DNA from: Chloroflexota bacterium
Lineage (GTDB): Bacteria; Chloroflexota; Limnocylindria; Limnocylindrales; CSP1-4
Length of the DNA stretch: 43,977 bases
Assembly: GCA_019637815.1 (NCBI GenBank)
Contig: JAHBUZ010000030.1
Coordinates: forward strand, 1 to 43,977
Reading direction: 5' to 3'
Part shown: positions 41,081-43,977 of the stretch, piece by piece
Position numbering within the stretch: position 1 is the first letter of the stretch
Layout: the number at the start of each line of letters is the position of its first letter
Notes under the pieces: generated by a model
The model's input: only the letters and a program-made list of their open reading frames with translations
Told to the model about the DNA's origin: nothing
The model's database searches: none
Program-made: the position numbers and the translations under genes

Positions 41081-42439
41081 TTACGTGAGCCAGGACAGCC
41101 CGTCGACCTCGAGCGGGCGCGGATCCGGGATCGGCTCGAAGTCGTCGCCATGTCGCTCATAGGTCCACGCGGGTCCGTCGGTCGCGATGCGGGTCAGCGC
41201 GTCCACGAGGACGTCGACATCCGCGGCCGTGCTGCCGATACCGAGGCTCGCACGCACGGCACCCGGGAGTGACGGTGCTTCGCCGGCACGCAGTCGCCGG
41301 AACATGCTGCTGATGCTGTCGTCGGCGATCCGCAACAGATGCGCGACGAGGGGATGCGCGCAGAAGCACCCATCGCGGACACCGATGCCGTGCTCGGCCG
41401 CCAGGACCACCGCCAGCTCCCGATGGTGGAATCCCGCCAGACCGAACGTGATGACACCGACACGGTCGTGCGCATCGGGCCAGCTGCGATACGTGGTGAG
41501 CCCCGGCACCGTCGCCAGCCGCTCCTCGGCGTACGACAGCAGATGCCGCTCGTCATCGGCGTGGCTCGCCATACCACTCGCGGCAAGGGCGTCGAGGGCG
41601 CTGGCCATGGCGACGACGCCGATCACGTTCGGGCTCCCGGCCTCGTGACGGTCCGGCACGCCCTTCCATTCGACGTCGTCGGTGCTGACGAGATCGACAG
41701 CGCCTCCCCCGAGGAGGTACGGATGCGCGTCGCCCGAGAGCAGACGGTCGGTCATCAGCAGTGCGCCGGTCCCATAGGGTGCATAGAGCTTGTGCCCCGA
41801 CACCGCGAGCGCGTCGATGCCGAGCGATGCCATGTCGATCGGTCGATGCGGCGCGAGCTGTGCCGCATCGACAACGATCGGGGCATCGTGACGGTGTGCG
41901 ATGTCGGCGAGCTCGCGCAGCGGCCAGACCTCGCCCGTGACATTGGACGCGCCGGTCACCGCGAGCACCCGGGGTCCCTGGACCTCACGGAGCGCGGACT
42001 CGGCCAGCTCGAGCGCCTGCTCCGGCGACCGGGGAACGGGGAGCAGCGTGTGCGGGCGCGAACGCCACGGCAGCATGTTGGCGTGGTGCTCGGTGGCGAA
42101 CGACGTAACATGCCAGTCATCCGGCAGCACCGATGCGACGAGGTTGAGCGAGTCGGTCGTGTTGCGGGTGAAGATCACGACCGCATCCTCCGGCGCACCG
42201 AAGAACCGACCCACGAGCGCACGGGCCGCCTCGAACACCTCGGTCGAGACGTGCGACTTCCATCCCGCGCCGCGATGGACGCTCGCATACCAGGGGAGGA
42301 ACCGCTCCACCGCGTCCGCCACGACGCGGAGCGGCGGCGTGCTCGCGGCATAGTCGAGGTTGACATAGCGGCGCGTCCCGCCGGTGACGAGCGGGACCTC
42401 CCGTTCGGAGCCGACGAGAGCGAGCGATGGATCGCTCAT
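41081..42439 (-). CDS. Class V aminotransferase, cysteine desulfurase-like
   Basis: 452 residues. PLP-binding Lys is K217 in ALAVSGHKLYAPYGTGAL, preceded by IVVDAAQLAPHRPID, whose Asp contacts the PLP ring. A VRDGCFCAHPLV loop holds the Cys pair expected near the active site of NifS/SufS-like enzymes, so a sulfur-transfer or lyase role is plausible. The protein is longer than SufS (about 405), mainly at the C-terminus. The ATG at 42439 overlaps the stop of the GntR gene upstream (ATGA on this strand), so regulator and enzyme are coupled. No Fe-S assembly genes are next to it, which argues against a housekeeping SufS. Confidence 0.85.
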   Translation of the reverse strand: MSDPSLALVGSEREVPLVTGGTRRYVNLDYAASTPPLRVVADAVERFLPWYASVHRGAGWKSHVSTEVFEAARALVGRFFGAPEDAVVIFTRNTTDSLNLVASVLPDDWHVTSFATEHHANMLPWRSRPHTLLPVPRSPEQALELAESALREVQGPRVLAVTGASNVTGEVWPLRELADIAHRHDAPIVVDAAQLAPHRPIDMASLGIDALAVSGHKLYAPYGTGALLMTDRLLSGDAHPYLLGGGAVDLVSTDDVEWKGVPDRHEAGSPNVIGVVAMASALDALAASGMASHADDERHLLSYAEERLATVPGLTTYRSWPDAHDRVGVITFGLAGFHHRELAVVLAAEHGIGVRDGCFCAHPLVAHLLRIADDSISSMFRRLRAGEAPSLPGAVRASLGIGSTAADVDVLVDALTRIATDGPAWTYERHGDDFEPIPDPRPLEVDGLSWLT

Positions 42440-43143
42440 GGTCGAGGCATGGGAGTGACGTTGGTCTCGAGGAGCGCGGGGCTTGCCATGAGCGCGTCGG
42501 TGACCATCGCCTGCGCTGCCCGCGCCTGCAGCAGCGCCACCTGGCGCGCACGCTCCGGGTCCCCGGCCACGATCGCCTGGAGCAGGTCACGGTGCTCATG
42601 GACGATCTCATCGGCGCGTGAGGTGAGTGCCAGGCCGAGATGGAACAGACGCTCGAGCTCCACGAGGACCTCGGTGAGTGCGCGCGCCAGCCGTGCGTTG
42701 CCGCTCGCGGTCGCGACCGTCGTGTGGAATGCGGTGTTCGCGATGAGGAACGTCCGGATGCTCTCGGCGTCCGACGGGTCGTAGCTGGTTCGACACAGCT
42801 CATCGAGCCGGTTCAGATGGTCGATGTCCTGCACCCGGGACGCCGCGAGCGCCGCCGCCTCCGACTCGAGGAGCGCCCGGAGCCCGAACAGGTCCCGCGC
42901 CTGCTTCAGCGTCACCGGCGTGGCGCGATAGCCGGAGCGTGGGCTCGACTCGACGAGTCCCTCGTTCACCAGCCGCTGCAGGGCGTCCCTGATGGGCGTC
43001 TTGGTGATGCCGAGCTCACGGGCCAGGGTCGACTCGGTGAAGCGCTGACCGGGGCGGATGCGGACCTCCACGATCGCCCGCTTGATGGCCTCGTAGGCGA
43101 CCTCGGCCCGACTCCGATCGTTGTGGCCCGCAGTGACGGTCAA
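42436..43143 (-). CDS. GntR-family regulator, FadR/FCD subfamily
   Basis: 235 residues from a TTG at 43143, chosen because GGGAG lies 6 nt upstream and the -10 box TATGAT (43174-43179) lies just beyond; an ATG at 43209 would be upstream of that promoter. The N-terminal winged helix reads AYEAIKRAIVEVRIRPGQRFTESTLARELGITKTPIRDALQRLVNEGLV, and the C-terminal FCD domain binds a metal and a carboxylate-type ligand in known members. It probably controls its own operon with the class V aminotransferase. The inducer is unknown. Confidence 0.9.
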   Translation of the reverse strand: MTVTAGHNDRSRAEVAYEAIKRAIVEVRIRPGQRFTESTLARELGITKTPIRDALQRLVNEGLVESSPRSGYRATPVTLKQARDLFGLRALLESEAAALAASRVQDIDHLNRLDELCRTSYDPSDAESIRTFLIANTAFHTTVATASGNARLARALTEVLVELERLFHLGLALTSRADEIVHEHRDLLQAIVAGDPERARQVALLQARAAQAMVTDALMASPALLETNVTPMPRP

Positions 43144-43166
43144 CTGCGTCTCCCTGTTGTGATGAT

Positions 43167-43179
43167 TGATGCCATCATA
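43167..43179. promoter_or_regulatory. GntR operator and -10 box
   Basis: TGATG-C-CATCA (43167-43177) is a perfect inverted repeat. The minus-strand -10 box TATGAT (43174-43179) overlaps it. A second TGATG stands at 43160-43164. Autorepression by the GntR protein fits this layout. Confidence 0.55.
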
Positions 43180-43235
43180 CGTCAGCGACAGCCGATCGGC
43201 GCTGGTCATCGTCGGCACCAGGGGAGGCACTCGAC

Positions 43236-43575
43236 GTGGAGGACCGGGTCTCGGTCGGGCCATTCGACATCATGGCCATCCTCGACAGCGACTTCCGGAT
43301 GCCCCTGGACGGGCTGTTCGTGGACAACGTGCCCCGCGTCCTCGAACGCTACACGGGCCGTCTCCCTAGGATGTTCGACGCAGGCCGCTGGTGTGTTCCG
43401 TATCGTCGACCTCGGGGAGGCCCTGGAGGGACTCGCCGCGCTGGGACACCGGATCGAACGCTGGCCGAGACGACATCCCCTGGGCGGGTCGGTGTGCGCG
43501 ATCCGGGTCCTGCCCGATGGCGTCCTCTCGGCCGCGGCCGATACCCGACACATGTGCTGGGCGGCGGGCTGGTGA
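43236..43575 (+). pseudogene. Chimeric remnant: hydrolase-like N-terminus joined to gamma-glutamyltransferase C-terminus
   Basis: From GTG 43236 the frame reads VEDRVSVGPFDIMAILDSDF and on to YTGRLPRMFDAGRW, resembling the start of a metallo-beta-lactamase-fold hydrolase. After about 43385 the sense moves to another frame: VFRIVDLGEALEGLAALGHRIERWPRRHPLGGSVCAIRVLPDGVLSAAADTRHMCWAAGW, stop at 43573-43575, the typical end of a gamma-glutamyltransferase. The two parts come from different families and frames, so this is the scar of a deletion, not a gene. The first assignment is weak, the second fairly good. Confidence 0.55.
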
Positions 43576-43624
43576 GGCTGGCGGTCACGAGCTCGGGGCA
43601 GCGCGACCCGCGGACCGCGCCCTC

Positions 43625-43977
43625 ATGGACCCGGTAGTCGCCGTCGTGATCCTCGCGGCCGGCATGGCCGCGGGAGCCATCAACACCATCGTCGGGTCCG
43701 GATCGCTGATCACCTTCCCGGCCCTGGTGCTGCTCGGCTATCCCCCGCTGGTCGCGAACACGACGAACACGGTCGGCCTGGTCGCAGGTTCGATCAGCGG
43801 TGCGTACGGGTATCGTCGGGAGCTGTCAGGTCAACGGACGCGCGCGATCCGACTCGGCGCGGCTGCCGGCTTGGGAGGCCTGACCGGAGCGGTCCTCCTG
43901 CTCGCGTTGCCGGAGACCGCGTTCGATGTCATCGTGCCGGTCCTGATCCTCGTCGCGTGTGGCCTGGTGATCGTGCA
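43625..43977 (+). CDS. TSUP (TauE/SafE) family permease, 3' end outside window
   Basis: 117 residues visible before the window ends. MDPVVAVVILAAGMAAGAINTIVGSGSLITFPALVLLGYPPLVANTTNTVGLVAGSISGAYGYRREL is the diagnostic TauE/SafE N-terminus with the GxGGSLIxxPxL-type motif. Family members export or import sulfite, sulfonates, sulfoacetate and similar anions. It is a different paralogue from the frameshifted one at 18517. No strong ribosome site precedes the ATG at 43625. Confidence 0.88.
   Translation, partial: MDPVVAVVILAAGMAAGAINTIVGSGSLITFPALVLLGYPPLVANTTNTVGLVAGSISGAYGYRRELSGQRTRAIRLGAAAGLGGLTGAVLLLALPETAFDVIVPVLILVACGLVIV

Overview
This is a 44 kb, very GC-rich, densely coded bacterial chromosome segment with genes on both strands. 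The likely source is a Chloroflexota bacterium of the Limnocylindria/Ellin6529 kind, with Actinomycetota as the alternative. The reasons are very strong G/C bias at third codon positions, tandem F420-type LLM oxidoreductases, a SpoIID/LytB-domain protein, secreted proteins with S-x-D-G-x-x-W propeller repeats, and many genes whose -10 box (TAnnnT) sits only 6-7 nt before the start codon, as in leaderless transcription. The taxonomic call is inference only.

Layout: (1) 1-9.5 kb: the end of an M23 endopeptidase, a HerA/DUF853 ATPase, secreted and membrane proteins, tRNA-Ala(CGC), a LysR regulator divergent from a secreted protein, a GH114-type glycosidase, and a propeller protein whose frame has lost its stop and runs antisense through its neighbours. 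(2) 9.5-17.3 kb: a MarR regulator coupled to a heterodimeric ABC exporter, a SpoIID-domain protein, a lipoprotein, a YgjP-like metalloprotease and tRNA-Ala(GGC). (3) 17.4-22.1 kb: a metal/metalloid block with a CmtR-like sensor and cation transporter, a frameshifted TSUP permease, arsM divergent from arsR across a long palindrome, a LysE exporter, and a VapBC-like toxin-antitoxin pair with its operator. (4) 22.1-26.6 kb: leuS behind a possible leader peptide, then a CGNR regulator coupled to a DinB-like protein, with a duplicated promoter element upstream. (5) 26.6-33.3 kb: two tandem LLM oxidoreductases followed by a complete liv-type ABC importer (substrate-binding protein, two permeases, two ATPases). 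(6) 33.4-38.9 kb: the DNA-uptake genes comEA and comEC, an HD-domain protein and holA, behind a four-copy repeat array. (7) 39-44 kb: an accessory zone with an M20 amidohydrolase, the decayed remains of a type III restriction-modification locus, a GntR regulator coupled to a class V aminotransferase, a chimeric gene remnant, and the start of a second TSUP permease.

Most operons are tightly packed, with start/stop overlaps of 4-26 nt (ATGA, GTGA) that imply translational coupling. I see no CRISPR array, insertion sequence, rRNA or replication origin. No wholly new system is proven here. The best candidates for new biology are the repeat array in front of comEA, the duplicated CGNR-linked promoter element, and the recently exchanged LLM pair joined to a transporter of unknown substrate.
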